Shown here piece after piece: positions 46,840-57,229 of a stretch of 64,000 bases of DNA. Under the pieces are notes generated by a model. That model did no database searches and was not told the origin of the DNA. It saw only the letters and a list, made by a program, of their open reading frames with translations. Within the stretch, counting starts at the first letter, position 1. The number at the start of each line of letters is the position of its first letter. This stretch comes from Verrucomicrobiaceae bacterium (GTDB lineage: Bacteria; Verrucomicrobiota; Verrucomicrobiia; Verrucomicrobiales; Verrucomicrobiaceae). The stretch spans positions 248,001 through 312,000 of the forward strand of contig JACKQF010000004.1 in assembly GCA_024232965.1 (NCBI GenBank). Direction: 5' to 3'. A program made the position numbers and the translations under genes.

Positions 46840-48135
46840 ATGAAATCGAAACTCATCACCTCCCTCATCCTCCTCATTGCCGCGCTGCTATTGCGCTACG
46901 CGGTCGATGCGTGGATTCAACCTGCCATCATCACCCACAGTGCGCTCGCCGCTGCGGCTGGCGATGGCCACGACGCCATCGTCTTCCGCACCTTGCGCGG
47001 AGAATTTGCCGCACTCGATCTTGCGCTGGCGGTCGGCATTGCTGCACTCGGGTGGCGCGCACTGCTCTGCACAGCCGCTGTGTGGGCACGCCGCAAACCG
47101 CATTTTGGGATCGCACTCACTGCCCTTGTCCTGCTGCCTTCCTGCAAGCCGTTTGACAAGCCCGAGTATGTCCAGGTCGGAAACAATGAGACGGCCTTTG
47201 TCATCCCGCTGGAAGACACCAAAGAGCGGCAGGATCAGCAAATCCGCTTCGACAGCGAGGTCTTCCTTAATGAAGCCAAAGTCTTGGCCAAACGCATCCA
47301 GGTCCCCCATCGTTGGGAGGCCACCGGTCGCCTTTGGTTCAATGGCACTTGGCTGCCGACCGTCGTCATCATGAAGGTCGATCGGTCTCCGATTACCCGC
47401 GAGTGGACCTCATCTTCCGCCTCCCGCAAAGGCAGCGACAAAGCGATCTGGATCGAGTCCGCAGACAGCGTCGGCTTTTCAATGGGCGTATCTTGCACGG
47501 CCTACATCACGGAGCAGGACAGCGCCAAATTCCTCTACATGTATCCTTCTGGCTCACTCGCCGACGTCATGGATACGGAGGTGCGCGCGCGCATTCAAAA
47601 GATCGCCGCTGAACAGGCTGCAAAGTATCCGCTGGACCAACTGCGTGAACGCAAAGCAGAGATCATGACCGCACTGGATCAAGACATCGTCCCCTTCTTT
47701 GAGAAGCGCGGCATCGCAATCACCACGATCGGCATGTTCGGCGGCATGACGTATGAAAATCCGCACATCCAGGAATCTATCGACGAAGTGTTCGTTGCGC
47801 AGCAGCAAAAGAACGTCGCCCTGGCGGAGTTCGAAGCCCAAGAGAAGATGAACGAGCGCGTGCTGCTGTCTGCCAAAGCGGATGCAGAACAACTGACCAT
47901 CAAAGCGACAGCAGAGGCCCAGAAAAAGACCACGGAGGCCGAGGCGGAATCACGTGCCATCGAGATGGTCAGCCAATCACTCAGAGACTGCAGTCCCGCC
48001 TTCCTGCAGATCCGCGCGCTCGACGCGCAGTTGAAACAGATCGAGCGCTGGAATGGCGCATTTCCGACGACCTTTATCGGCGGCCCCAACCACCCCACCC
48101 TGCTGCTCAACTTGCCCGAAACTGGTGTGAAGTGA
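46840..48135 (+). CDS. SPFH/prohibitin-like membrane protein
   Basis: A 431-residue protein. ATG 46840 (MKSKLITSLILLIAALLLRY) gives a membrane start; two more hydrophobic segments follow (about 57-75 and 81-97, ending in LLPSC, which resembles a lipobox). The SPFH part runs from about 105 to 320 (EYVQVGNNETAFVIPL; FFEKRGIAITTIGMFGG), followed by a long coiled-coil helix rich in Ala, Glu and Lys (ALAEFEAQEKMNERVLLSAKADAEQLTIKATAEAQ). Such proteins form large membrane rings or scaffolds that organise proteases and membrane zones. The c-di-AMP riboswitch upstream suggests a link to osmotic or cell-wall stress. Confidence 0.83.
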   Translation: MKSKLITSLILLIAALLLRYAVDAWIQPAIITHSALAAAAGDGHDAIVFRTLRGEFAALDLALAVGIAALGWRALLCTAAVWARRKPHFGIALTALVLLPSCKPFDKPEYVQVGNNETAFVIPLEDTKERQDQQIRFDSEVFLNEAKVLAKRIQVPHRWEATGRLWFNGTWLPTVVIMKVDRSPITREWTSSSASRKGSDKAIWIESADSVGFSMGVSCTAYITEQDSAKFLYMYPSGSLADVMDTEVRARIQKIAAEQAAKYPLDQLRERKAEIMTALDQDIVPFFEKRGIAITTIGMFGGMTYENPHIQESIDEVFVAQQQKNVALAEFEAQEKMNERVLLSAKADAEQLTIKATAEAQKKTTEAEAESRAIEMVSQSLRDCSPAFLQIRALDAQLKQIERWNGAFPTTFIGGPNHPTLLLNLPETGVK

Positions 48136-48152
48136 GAGCTGCTTGAGTTTGA

Positions 48153-49094
48153 TCATTCGTCTCCGACTACACCAATCCAAACCACTTCGAGTCCCAAGGA
48201 CTCCGCCAGCGGCTGCCCTGCTTCTTTCCCCAGGACGAGCAGGGCCGTCGCCCAGGCGTCGGCTACTGTGCAGGTCTTTGCGACGACACTTACCGATGCT
48301 AGACGATGAGTCACCGGACAACCGGTCTTGGGATCAATGATGTGGCTGAATCTCTGACCATCGCGCTCGAAGTGTTGGCGATACACTCCGCTGGTGGCCA
48401 GGGCTTCGTCTTGGAGTTGGAGAGTCGTAAACGTCTGCCCCTGGACCGCTTCGGGCATTTGGATCCCCACGGCCCAAGCCACTCCGCAGGCCATGACCTC
48501 GCCACCCAAGTTGATCAAGAAATCGCGATGGCCCTGGGCCTTCAGCATCACCGCCAAATCATCCACTGCCAATCCTTCGGCGACGGCATCAACGTTCAGG
48601 GTCAGCTCTGGCAACCTCTTCCGCAGCCGAGGCGGATTTAGCGCAACCTCGACATTTCGCCAGCCACAGCTCGCCCTTGCTGATTCAATCTCAGCCGCCG
48701 TAGGCAAGACCGCTGGCGGTCCTTTGGCGTCGAAGCCCCAGAGGTGCACCAATGGGGCGATGGTGATATCTAGAGCGCCGTCCGTTTTTTCCGCAACGTC
48801 TTGCGCCACCGCAACCGCTCGCGCCAGATGCACATCCACATCCTGCCAATCGGTGCTGCGGATCGCGTTGAATCGTGTGAGTGCTGAGTCCTGCCGCCAG
48901 CGCGATAGTGCACGCTCCCACTGATCGAGCTGCGCTTCCACTTGCGATTGCAAGGTCGGAGTCGGCGTATGCCCTCGCAGAGTCAGCGTCCAGGTAGTGC
49001 CCATGGCATTGCCAGACAGCGACACTTTTGACGCCTGCTCCCTGCACCCGGCCAGCCCCAGCATCGCCACAACCATGACGACGCTAAGTCGCAT
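48153..49094 (-). CDS. apbE: FAD:protein FMN transferase (ApbE)
   Basis: A 313-residue lipoprotein (lipobox LGLAGC, Cys17) that attaches FMN to a Thr of target proteins using FAD. Typical features are GNAMGTTWTLTL, TLNVDAVAEGLAVD, FLINLGGEVMACG, LATSGVYRQHFERDGQRFSHIIDP and the late TCTVADAWATALLVLG. It begins 11 bases inside the end of the upstream gene, whose product contains two likely target sites, so the two form a substrate-enzyme pair. Confidence 0.93.
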   Translation of the reverse strand: MRLSVVMVVAMLGLAGCREQASKVSLSGNAMGTTWTLTLRGHTPTPTLQSQVEAQLDQWERALSRWRQDSALTRFNAIRSTDWQDVDVHLARAVAVAQDVAEKTDGALDITIAPLVHLWGFDAKGPPAVLPTAAEIESARASCGWRNVEVALNPPRLRKRLPELTLNVDAVAEGLAVDDLAVMLKAQGHRDFLINLGGEVMACGVAWAVGIQMPEAVQGQTFTTLQLQDEALATSGVYRQHFERDGQRFSHIIDPKTGCPVTHRLASVSVVAKTCTVADAWATALLVLGKEAGQPLAESLGLEVVWIGVVGDE

Positions 49095-50778
49095 GGCTGA
49101 TCCCCCACAGCAGCAAAACCGCCGTCAGCGCAGCTGCATCTCGCCATCCTGGTCGATCTGCATCGCCCGCGTATCGCAGCAGTTTGAAAAGTGCGCCCGT
49201 CGGGCAACCATAGCGGCAGTAGGCCATCGGAGTAACGAGCGCAAAGAGCAGACCACCGGCAGCTATCGCCAATGCCGCCCATCCTGCCACGCGAAACACA
49301 TACGCATCGAATGGCTCAATGGCATTTAGATCCACCCGCAGAGCCAGCATTGCCACCGCGAGCGATATCAAAAGCAGCAACCAGGGAATGGCGGCTAGCA
49401 CTCGCTCTGCACGCAGCCCAGGCGACCACTGCCACTTCAATCGACGCGAGATCAACTGCTGCAGTGCCCCATGAGGACAGATCTGATGGCAATACAATTG
49501 CCGCCGCGTGACCACGGGACCCAGCAAAGCCACCACGGCCAAAAGCACCAACCCCGGCGCACTACGCCAAGGAGTCCCGTGTGCTGCCCAACCCGTCAGC
49601 AGAGCCTGGGAAAGCAACTCGCCCGCAATGAATCCCGCATAAATCACCAGCAGCACATGATGCACATTCCGCAGCCAAGCCCGACCCCGCCAAGGGCCAA
49701 AGGCCATCAGCAGAGCAGAAACGATCACCACCCCATGCCCCGTGTCCTGCCAACGCCAGCGCACAAGGCTCCACCAAGTCGGCAGTGGCGCAGATTCCCT
49801 AACGAGAGCGGCAGCACGACGTTTGAGCCCTTCGGCCACCGCCCAACTGGTCTCCGTCGCGCCACTGACGCCCTCGATTTTTTCCTTCTCAAAATCCATC
49901 ACTGCTAGGTCGCTAATTTTGCGTTGGTTGAAGACATTCAAGAAATGGCGATCCCCCGTCACGTAGCCCACATATCGCTTCGTATCGTAGCTCTTGCGCA
50001 GCGCGATCGCCCGCAGGGTCTCGCCACTTGCATCCAGCAAGAGCAAGGTATCGGTCGGGCCTTTGTAGCCGATCAATGCATCCGTCACCGGGGACGTTCG
50101 CACCGCCAGACCAATCACAGCACCGCCCGCATCCTGGACCTCCATCGCACCTGCGATTCGCGCCACAGGCCGCAGCGAAGATGCCAGCGGCTCCAGAGCC
50201 TTGACCTCTTCGAGAGTGATCTCATCCGGAAAACGCAGCGAAGTGCCTGAGACACGTCCTAGCCGATTCAGCACACCTTCAGCAATCGCACTGCTTGTCA
50301 ACGTCGCACCCGAAACAGTGTCTGGGATCAGGTTCAGCAACTCCTCCGATTTCTTGCCTTGGAATTGCGCAAAAAATTTCCGATCCGCCACCACCTCTGC
50401 CAGATGATCCGGGGTGTCATTGCTGCGCAGGATTCGCAGTCTCACGACAGTGCCGGATGCATCGCGAGCGATGAGCGTATCCGTGCCCCCAGAGTAGCCG
50501 ATGATTCGATCTGACTCTGGTGCGGTCTCCGTCACGGAACCCAGCTCTGCTCCTTGCGCATCGCGCACCGTCTGCCAACCGCTACCGGGATTGGCGGCAT
50601 CGACAACCGCCACCGTTGGAAAAATATCCCGCACCTGCTCCGCTGCGATGGGCAACCGCTCCGTCTCTCGCTCATGACGATCATGAGCCTCACGCAGGCA
50701 AAATACCGCGATCACCAAGAGCCCGATCCGCATCGCGCGGACAAGAACAGATCGCATGGATGGGATAGCAGAAGCCAT
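49084..50778 (-). CDS. NosR/NapH-like membrane protein with two FMN-binding domains
   Basis: A 564-residue protein (from ATG 50778). After one membrane helix come two FMN-binding domains in tandem, each with a flavinylation motif: DTVSGATLTS (Thr159) and EGVSGATETS (Thr308). Then follow about five membrane helices with two cysteine sets of the NapH/NosR kind (YCHQICPHGA, Cys430/434; YCRYGCPTGA, Cys521/525), suggesting Fe-S clusters. It likely carries electrons across the membrane to an extracytoplasmic acceptor through covalent FMN. ApbE is encoded directly after. NosR proteins usually have one FMN domain, so the doubling is unusual. Electron acceptor unknown. Confidence 0.85.
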   Translation of the reverse strand: MASAIPSMRSVLVRAMRIGLLVIAVFCLREAHDRHERETERLPIAAEQVRDIFPTVAVVDAANPGSGWQTVRDAQGAELGSVTETAPESDRIIGYSGGTDTLIARDASGTVVRLRILRSNDTPDHLAEVVADRKFFAQFQGKKSEELLNLIPDTVSGATLTSSAIAEGVLNRLGRVSGTSLRFPDEITLEEVKALEPLASSLRPVARIAGAMEVQDAGGAVIGLAVRTSPVTDALIGYKGPTDTLLLLDASGETLRAIALRKSYDTKRYVGYVTGDRHFLNVFNQRKISDLAVMDFEKEKIEGVSGATETSWAVAEGLKRRAAALVRESAPLPTWWSLVRWRWQDTGHGVVIVSALLMAFGPWRGRAWLRNVHHVLLVIYAGFIAGELLSQALLTGWAAHGTPWRSAPGLVLLAVVALLGPVVTRRQLYCHQICPHGALQQLISRRLKWQWSPGLRAERVLAAIPWLLLLISLAVAMLALRVDLNAIEPFDAYVFRVAGWAALAIAAGGLLFALVTPMAYCRYGCPTGALFKLLRYAGDADRPGWRDAAALTAVLLLWGISHAT

Positions 50779-50795
50779 GCGCGCAGGGGTCGCAC

Positions 50796-51578
50796 TCAGT
50801 GCGCTGTCGAGAGCCGGGGCGCATGACGCACGGGCACCCCGTGTTTTTCGAGGTGGCACTTCACTTCATCCACGGTGTGCTGACCGAAGTGGAAAATACT
50901 AGCCGCGAGGACCGCGTCCGCCTTCCCCTCTTTCAACACGTGCACCATGTGATCCAAATTCCCCGCGCCGCCACTGGCGATCACCGGGATCGTCACGGCC
51001 TCGCTCACCGCGCGAGTCAACTCAATATCGTAGCCAGCCTTGGTGCCATCTGCATCCATGCTCGTCAGCAAAATTTCGCCAGCGCCACGACGGCAAACTT
51101 CGGCGGCCCACTCCACGGCATCGAGCTCTGTCGGCGTGCGACCACCGTGGGTGTAGACGGTCCAGGAACCGCGCTCGTTGCGTTTGGCATCAATTGCTAC
51201 TACAAGGCATTGACAGCCAAAGGCCTCCGCTGCCTCGTCGATCACGTGGGGCGTTTTGACGGCTGAGGTATTGATTCCCACCTTGTCAGCACCCGCCAGC
51301 AGCATCTCCCGCATGTCTGCCACCGTGCGGATTCCACCGCCCACCGTCAGCGGCATGAAGCAGGACGCCGCCGTCCGCGCGACCACGTCCACCATGGTCT
51401 TGCGTTCATCGGAGGAGGCCGTGATGTCGAGGAAAACCAACTCATCCGCGCCCTGATCGTTGTAGGCTTTGGCCGATTCCACAGGATCGCCCGCATCGCG
51501 AAGATTCAGGAATTTAGTGCCCTTCACGACACGGCCAGCGTGCACGTCCAGGCAGGGAATGATTCGTTTGGTAAGCAT
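50796..51578 (-). CDS. hisF: Imidazole glycerol phosphate synthase cyclase subunit
   Basis: A 260-residue TIM-barrel enzyme of histidine biosynthesis. Catalytic residues are Asp11 ([15 protein letters not shown]) and the Asp in [13 protein letters not shown]; phosphate sites in [12 protein letters not shown] and [15 protein letters not shown] 51578 is the family start; the longer frame is not. Its stop is 17 bases before the flavoprotein gene, which may be in the same transcript although functionally unrelated. No other his gene is in the window. Confidence 0.96.
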   Translation of the reverse strand: MLTKRIIPCLDVHAGRVVKGTKFLNLRDAGDPVESAKAYNDQGADELVFLDITASSDERKTMVDVVARTAASCFMPLTVGGGIRTVADMREMLLAGADKVGINTSAVKTPHVIDEAAEAFGCQCLVVAIDAKRNERGSWTVYTHGGRTPTELDAVEWAAEVCRRGAGEILLTSMDADGTKAGYDIELTRAVSEAVTIPVIASGGAGNLDHMVHVLKEGKADAVLAASIFHFGQHTVDEVKCHLEKHGVPVRHAPRLSTAH

Positions 51579-51832
51579 GAAAAAGGATGCCAAACTTGCC
51601 CGCGATGCCCCAAAGCACAAGAGGCAATGAAGCCCGAGCAGTCAGACCCGTGCAACCCGTCCCCACCAGCCACTGGTCGAAGACGATCCTGACCGACGGC
51701 ACGCGGTAGGGCTGCGCTGTCCGCGGCCGTAACTTCTGCGGTGGGCGGAGCTTTGGCGGTTAGGATGACTCACCTGCGGAAGAGCGGCGGGCTCGCGCTG
51801 AATAAACCCCACGCCGGCCTCGTCAGTGGTTC

Positions 51833-54415
51833 ATGACAATGCTCCTCAGTGGCCTCCCGACACCGCGCCGACTTGCCCCCTTGTCATCAAGGAGATTCTG
51901 GGCCACCACTCCGGCTGCCCGACCGCCTGTCATGCCCGTTTCTCGTCTCCCCGAACCCGAACGCCGCCCCGCCCTTCCTCCGGCGGCACTTTCGGTCGGA
52001 GGAAAGTTTTTTGAGACGGCAGGCAAGAGCCTTTGGCTGAATGGGGTCTCGTATGGCCCGTTTGCGCCGAATGCAGCTGGGGAGCCTTTTCCTGCGAAGG
52101 AAACGCTGACCCAAGATCTGGAACACATTCGCAGTCTCGGGTTCAATCTGCTGCGAATCTATGAGCTACCAACCGCTTTCCTCCTGCGCGAGACCGCTCG
52201 GCTGGGCCTCTATCTCCTCGTCGGTATCCCGTGGACGGATCACGTCGACTTCTTCGCCGAAGCGGCCCTGACTGCCGAGATCCAGCGAAACGTCACGGAC
52301 ACCGTCAGGAGCCTGCAACACCATGACCAAATCGCAGGCTTTCTGGTGGGCAACGAGATTGAAAAAACCCTGACTCGCTGGCTCGACCCTTTGCGGGTTC
52401 GGCAGTTTTTAGAAGATCTGATCGAGCGCTGCCGCGAGGCTGCCCCCGAGCGTTTGTTCGCCTACGCAACCTATCCTTCCACGGAATACCTGATGCCGCG
52501 CAACGCGGACTTCTGCGCGGCCAACCTCTACCTCGAATCCCAGGTGGCGATGGACGCTTACCTTCGACGATTGCAGAACCTTGCCGGCAACAAGCCTCTG
52601 CTCATCACTGAGTTCGGGCTGGATGTTCGCAATCATGGTGAGGCTGCGCAGGAAGAGACCGCCGTTTGGTTACGCGATTCCCTGCTGCGTGCTGGCACCG
52701 GAGGCGGCGTCTGGTTTTCATACACGGACGAATGGTTCCGCGGTGGTCGCAGTGTCAGGGATTGGCAGTTCGGATTGGTTGATGCCGAAAGGAATCCGCG
52801 TCAGGTTTGTCAGACACTTCCCAATCTACCGACCCGCATCAGCGCAGGCAAGACGGTCCCGAAGATCTCCGTGGTGGTCTGCACCTACAACGGCGCATCC
52901 ACCCTGAAGCGCTGCCTGGAGTCCCTGCAAACCTTGGTCTATCCCGATTACGAGGTCATCCTCATCGATGATGGGTCCACCGACGCGACGCCGGACATCG
53001 CCGCGGGGCTACCCAGTATTCGTTACCGACGACAAGATCATGCGGGTCTAAGCGTGGCGCGCAACCTCGGCGCAGAGATCGCCAATGGCGAGATCGTAGC
53101 CTACACCGATGATGACTGCATTGCGCATGCAGACTGGCTTTTGCATCTGCATCGTGCCTTTGAAGATCCCACCTGTGTCGCAGCGGGCGGCCCCAATATC
53201 CCGCCACCACCACGCAATCGCATAGAGCGCGTGGTCGCGGCTGCGCCCGGGGCCCCTGCTCACGTCTTGCTGAACGATTCGGAGGCGGAACACCTTCCCG
53301 GCTGCAACCTCGCGATCCGCAAAGCAACACTCCAGAGCATCGGCGGATTTCGTCCGCGCTTTCGCTCCGCAGGCGACGACGTGGACATCTGCTGGCGACT
53401 GCGCGATACTGGCGGAAAACTGCGCTTTGTGCCCGGCGCTATGGTCTGGCATCATCGTCGTTTTTCCGTCGGTGCCTATCTTCGCCAACAGCGCGGCTAC
53501 GGTGATGCGGAAGCCCACTTGATGAAGGAACATCCCCAGCGCTTTGGCCCGCTGGGCGGTGCCCGCTGGAGCGGCTGCATCTATGGGGACAATCCGCTGG
53601 TGGGTGATCCAGCAGAGGGTCTGGTCTTTCACGGCACCTTTGGCAATGCGCTCTTCCAGGGCATCTACGCTCAGGCAAATCGTTGGATGCTGGACTGGTT
53701 CTCCGGCCTGATGTGGCTGGCGCTCGCCGGTCTGGCGCTGTGCTTTCAGGCTCCGCTGGCAGCGCTAGCACTCCTCGTCAGTGGCATAATCGCCGCCGTC
53801 ATCCGCCAGCAGCGCCTGCCGCGCCCCCCCTTTCCACTCGGTCTGCGGGGCAAACTTTTGCTGTGGCTGCTGTGCCTAGCCCAGCCGCTCGTGAGGGAAT
53901 GGGCACGCTTGCGCGGCATGATCAAACTTTCCGCCAGACCCAGCTTCGCCCCTCGGCTCGGCGAAGTCTTTCATCCCACACCGCCGACCCGTTGGACGCA
54001 TCAGGGTCACGGCACCACACTGAAGTTCTGGAGCACCACTGGCTTTGACCGCAACCGCTGGCTCGACCGATTCAAAGCCGTTCTCACCGCGCATTACATC
54101 CCTTTTCGCGAGGACGACGGATGGCGTCGATTCGATTTGGAACTTTGGCCTCAATGGCCCATTTCTCCATCGGTCATTTCGGTCACAGAATACCACGGGG
54201 ACAATCGCCATCTGACGCGCATTCGCGTCTTCTTTCGCTGTGCGAAGTGGCTGATCGTTACCGTCGTTGGGCTCGCCCTACTAGCAGCATCGCCTTGGAC
54301 TTCACTGCCATTGAAAGGTGTTTTGATCACACCCATCGTCGTGGGCGTCTTGGTGGCATTGGCACTCAAAGCCCGACTTCGCACCTTGCTGAATGAGTCG
54401 CTGCGCTCAAAGTAG
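51833..54415 (+). CDS. Glycosidase-like domain fused to a family 2 glycosyltransferase
   Basis: An 860-residue protein. Residues ~55-330 look like a TIM-barrel glycoside hydrolase of the GH2-like clan A type: GFNLLRIYELP, a general acid/base Glu175 in FLVGNEIEK and a nucleophile Glu260 in LLITEFGLD. Residues ~343-610 are a GT2 enzyme (KISVVVCTYNGAS, LIDDGSTD, VAYTDDDCIAH, GDDVDICWRL). Membrane helices lie near 625-670 and 795-835. Having both catalytic pairs is unusual. The N-terminal ~50 residues are poor in structure and could be extra, so the start is uncertain. The glycosidase may process the product or acceptor of the transferase. Confidence 0.87.
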   Translation: MTMLLSGLPTPRRLAPLSSRRFWATTPAARPPVMPVSRLPEPERRPALPPAALSVGGKFFETAGKSLWLNGVSYGPFAPNAAGEPFPAKETLTQDLEHIRSLGFNLLRIYELPTAFLLRETARLGLYLLVGIPWTDHVDFFAEAALTAEIQRNVTDTVRSLQHHDQIAGFLVGNEIEKTLTRWLDPLRVRQFLEDLIERCREAAPERLFAYATYPSTEYLMPRNADFCAANLYLESQVAMDAYLRRLQNLAGNKPLLITEFGLDVRNHGEAAQEETAVWLRDSLLRAGTGGGVWFSYTDEWFRGGRSVRDWQFGLVDAERNPRQVCQTLPNLPTRISAGKTVPKISVVVCTYNGASTLKRCLESLQTLVYPDYEVILIDDGSTDATPDIAAGLPSIRYRRQDHAGLSVARNLGAEIANGEIVAYTDDDCIAHADWLLHLHRAFEDPTCVAAGGPNIPPPPRNRIERVVAAAPGAPAHVLLNDSEAEHLPGCNLAIRKATLQSIGGFRPRFRSAGDDVDICWRLRDTGGKLRFVPGAMVWHHRRFSVGAYLRQQRGYGDAEAHLMKEHPQRFGPLGGARWSGCIYGDNPLVGDPAEGLVFHGTFGNALFQGIYAQANRWMLDWFSGLMWLALAGLALCFQAPLAALALLVSGIIAAVIRQQRLPRPPFPLGLRGKLLLWLLCLAQPLVREWARLRGMIKLSARPSFAPRLGEVFHPTPPTRWTHQGHGTTLKFWSTTGFDRNRWLDRFKAVLTAHYIPFREDDGWRRFDLELWPQWPISPSVISVTEYHGDNRHLTRIRVFFRCAKWLIVTVVGLALLAASPWTSLPLKGVLITPIVVGVLVALALKARLRTLLNESLRSK

Positions 54416-54501
54416 CACCGCTTGAGTGACTGAGACCGAGGGCGACTTTTGGCAAATGCAGTGGGGCTGGTCAAACGAGTCGAATCCGTGTAGTCTCGTG
54501 C

Positions 54502-55413
<912 letters not shown>

Positions 55414-55438
55414 GCAACTCGATTCCTCGCAATCAATC

Positions 55439-56614
55439 TCAGCCCGACACGTCCGAATAAAGCGCCTCGACTAGACTCAGCGCCTTCCGTCCTGGGAGGA
55501 TGCCCAGCTCCATCTGGTTCATGACGTAAGCGAAGGAGATGCCGTTTTCGGGATCTGCAAACGCTAGGCTACCCCCGGCACCAGCGTGGCCATAGGCACG
55601 GCGGGATGGACCGAAGAGTTGCCGGAACTTGCTGCCTGTCTCGGGGTCAATTGGGTCCTTCATCATGCCGTGGCTAAAGGCGCACGGCAGCCGCAGCACC
55701 AGATCGTCAGCGGATTCTGAAATGCCGGTCTCCAGCAGTTTCAGTATGGTTTCCGACACGACCTGCTCACCTTGCCAGCGCCCGCCATCTGCCAGCATGG
55801 CGTAGAGTTTTGCAAGGCCAGATGCACTTCCCACACCACCCATCGCTGGGTAACCACGCTGCCAGGTTTCCGGCTGATTCATGTCTGCCACGGCGTGCAG
55901 TCCGACGGGCGTTGCGAAGGCCAAGGCTGTCGCGCTGCCCGGTGTGGTCAGTGCTTTTTGAAACTGCGGATCCCTTGGTTCCAGGCTGAATTTACCGGGA
56001 TACAGCGTCGCCACACACCCCCACTTCCGCTGCGGCAGGCCAATCCAAAAGTCGAGATCCATGGGAGCGCCAAAGACCTCGTGGAAGAACTCGCCCAGCG
56101 ACTCCAGACCGCTGAGCCGACGCACAATTTCGTCCAGCAAGAAGCCAAATGTGCGCGCATGATATCCTTGCTGGCTGCCAGGTTCATGGAGCGGCTGCTG
56201 ATGCTCCAGCGCGCGGATGACGCCGTCGAAATCAAAGATCGGCACACGCTCGGTCAGGCCGTAGAGCCCTGCGGTGTGTGACATCAGTTGCGAAAAAGTG
56301 ATGTCTGCCTTGCCGCCGCCCACAAACTCCAGCCACGCGTCAGAGATCGGCGTTTCAGGACTCAATCGCGCCTCCATCCATGCATAAACCGTCGCCAGCG
56401 CAGCCGGACCTTTGGTGGCAGACCAGACCGGCACCAGAGTCTCCTGAGTCCACGCCTGGGAACGCTCCCGATTCGTGAACCCCGAGGCCAGAGACAAAAC
56501 CTCGCGCCCATGCTGCCAGATCGATACCGACGCCCCGAGCTCTGCGCGAGAGCGGAAGTTCTCTTCAAAGGCACGCTCCACGGCGGCCAAGCTGCTAGCA
56601 GAAATCGTGACCAT
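55439..56614 (-). CDS. Serine beta-lactamase-like hydrolase (class C/esterase type)
   Basis: A 391-residue protein with the SxxK motif in PVWSATKGP (Ser65, Lys68), a tyrosine motif position in QGYHARTFGF and the C-terminal HAGAGGSLAF in place of KTG. The order is that of EstB/PBP-type hydrolases. There is no signal peptide, so it is probably cytoplasmic; it more likely is an esterase than a true beta-lactamase. The start overlaps the TPR gene's stop by one base (TAATG). Confidence 0.9.
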   Translation of the reverse strand: MVTISASSLAAVERAFEENFRSRAELGASVSIWQHGREVLSLASGFTNRERSQAWTQETLVPVWSATKGPAALATVYAWMEARLSPETPISDAWLEFVGGGKADITFSQLMSHTAGLYGLTERVPIFDFDGVIRALEHQQPLHEPGSQQGYHARTFGFLLDEIVRRLSGLESLGEFFHEVFGAPMDLDFWIGLPQRKWGCVATLYPGKFSLEPRDPQFQKALTTPGSATALAFATPVGLHAVADMNQPETWQRGYPAMGGVGSASGLAKLYAMLADGGRWQGEQVVSETILKLLETGISESADDLVLRLPCAFSHGMMKDPIDPETGSKFRQLFGPSRRAYGHAGAGGSLAFADPENGISFAYVMNQMELGILPGRKALSLVEALYSDVSG

Positions 56615-57093
56615 TAAGTTCGCTCTAGACGCGCACGCACCGGATCCAAATCTGGATCTTTGCGGGCGATTTGACGCAGAGATCCATCCATCTCAAAGGA
56701 TTGCAAAAGCAGCTTCACCGCCTCATCTTTGTGGCCGAGACAGGCCTCATAGCAACCGAGGTTGTAATAGTAGACGGCCTTGGTTCGCAGCGTTTTTGGG
56801 CCGGACTTAAGCAAGTCCATTGCGTCCGTGGTGCGCCCGAGTTCATGCAGGCAATAGGCCGCATGAATGAAGCCACCGGGTTCATTGGGAGCGATCTCGC
56901 AGAGGCGATGCCCCAACGACAGCGCCTCCTCCCAGCGATGCTCCCCCATCATACAAAGCAGCGTGATCTCCAGCACGTCAGCGCGATCAAACGAACCTTC
57001 TGGCAACGCGTTGAGTTCATCGCGTGCCTCCTCATGCAGCCCTAGCTCCAAGTAGCCCTGGGCTGCCATGATGCGGCGTTCGACGTCGGTCAT
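56614..57093 (-). CDS. TPR-repeat protein
   Basis: A 159-residue protein built of helical repeats (AAQGYLELGLHEEARDEL; AAYCLHELGRTTDAMDL; YYNLGCYEACLGHKDEAV) of the tetratricopeptide type. It has no signal. ATG 57093 is used; a TTG three codons earlier is less likely. It is coupled to the serine hydrolase by a TAATG overlap. It probably is a protein-interaction adaptor; partner unknown. Confidence 0.85.
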   Translation of the reverse strand: MTDVERRIMAAQGYLELGLHEEARDELNALPEGSFDRADVLEITLLCMMGEHRWEEALSLGHRLCEIAPNEPGGFIHAAYCLHELGRTTDAMDLLKSGPKTLRTKAVYYYNLGCYEACLGHKDEAVKLLLQSFEMDGSLRQIARKDPDLDPVRARLERT

Positions 57094-57229
57094 GAGATTC
57101 AAAGTAGTGATCCAGTGAGAGTGTACAGAGATGGCGGGTGCGGGTGCAGAAGTCCCTCACCACGCACGAAGTCAGGTCGCGGGGGAACTTCCGATTGCAA
57201 CGCCCCTGATCAGAACGTAAATCCGCCCG

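Noticed and set aside
51579..51832. Possible tRNA or other RNA gene between hisF and the fusion gene
   Set aside because: GC-rich with short inverted repeats, but no cloverleaf or known RNA motif could be built.
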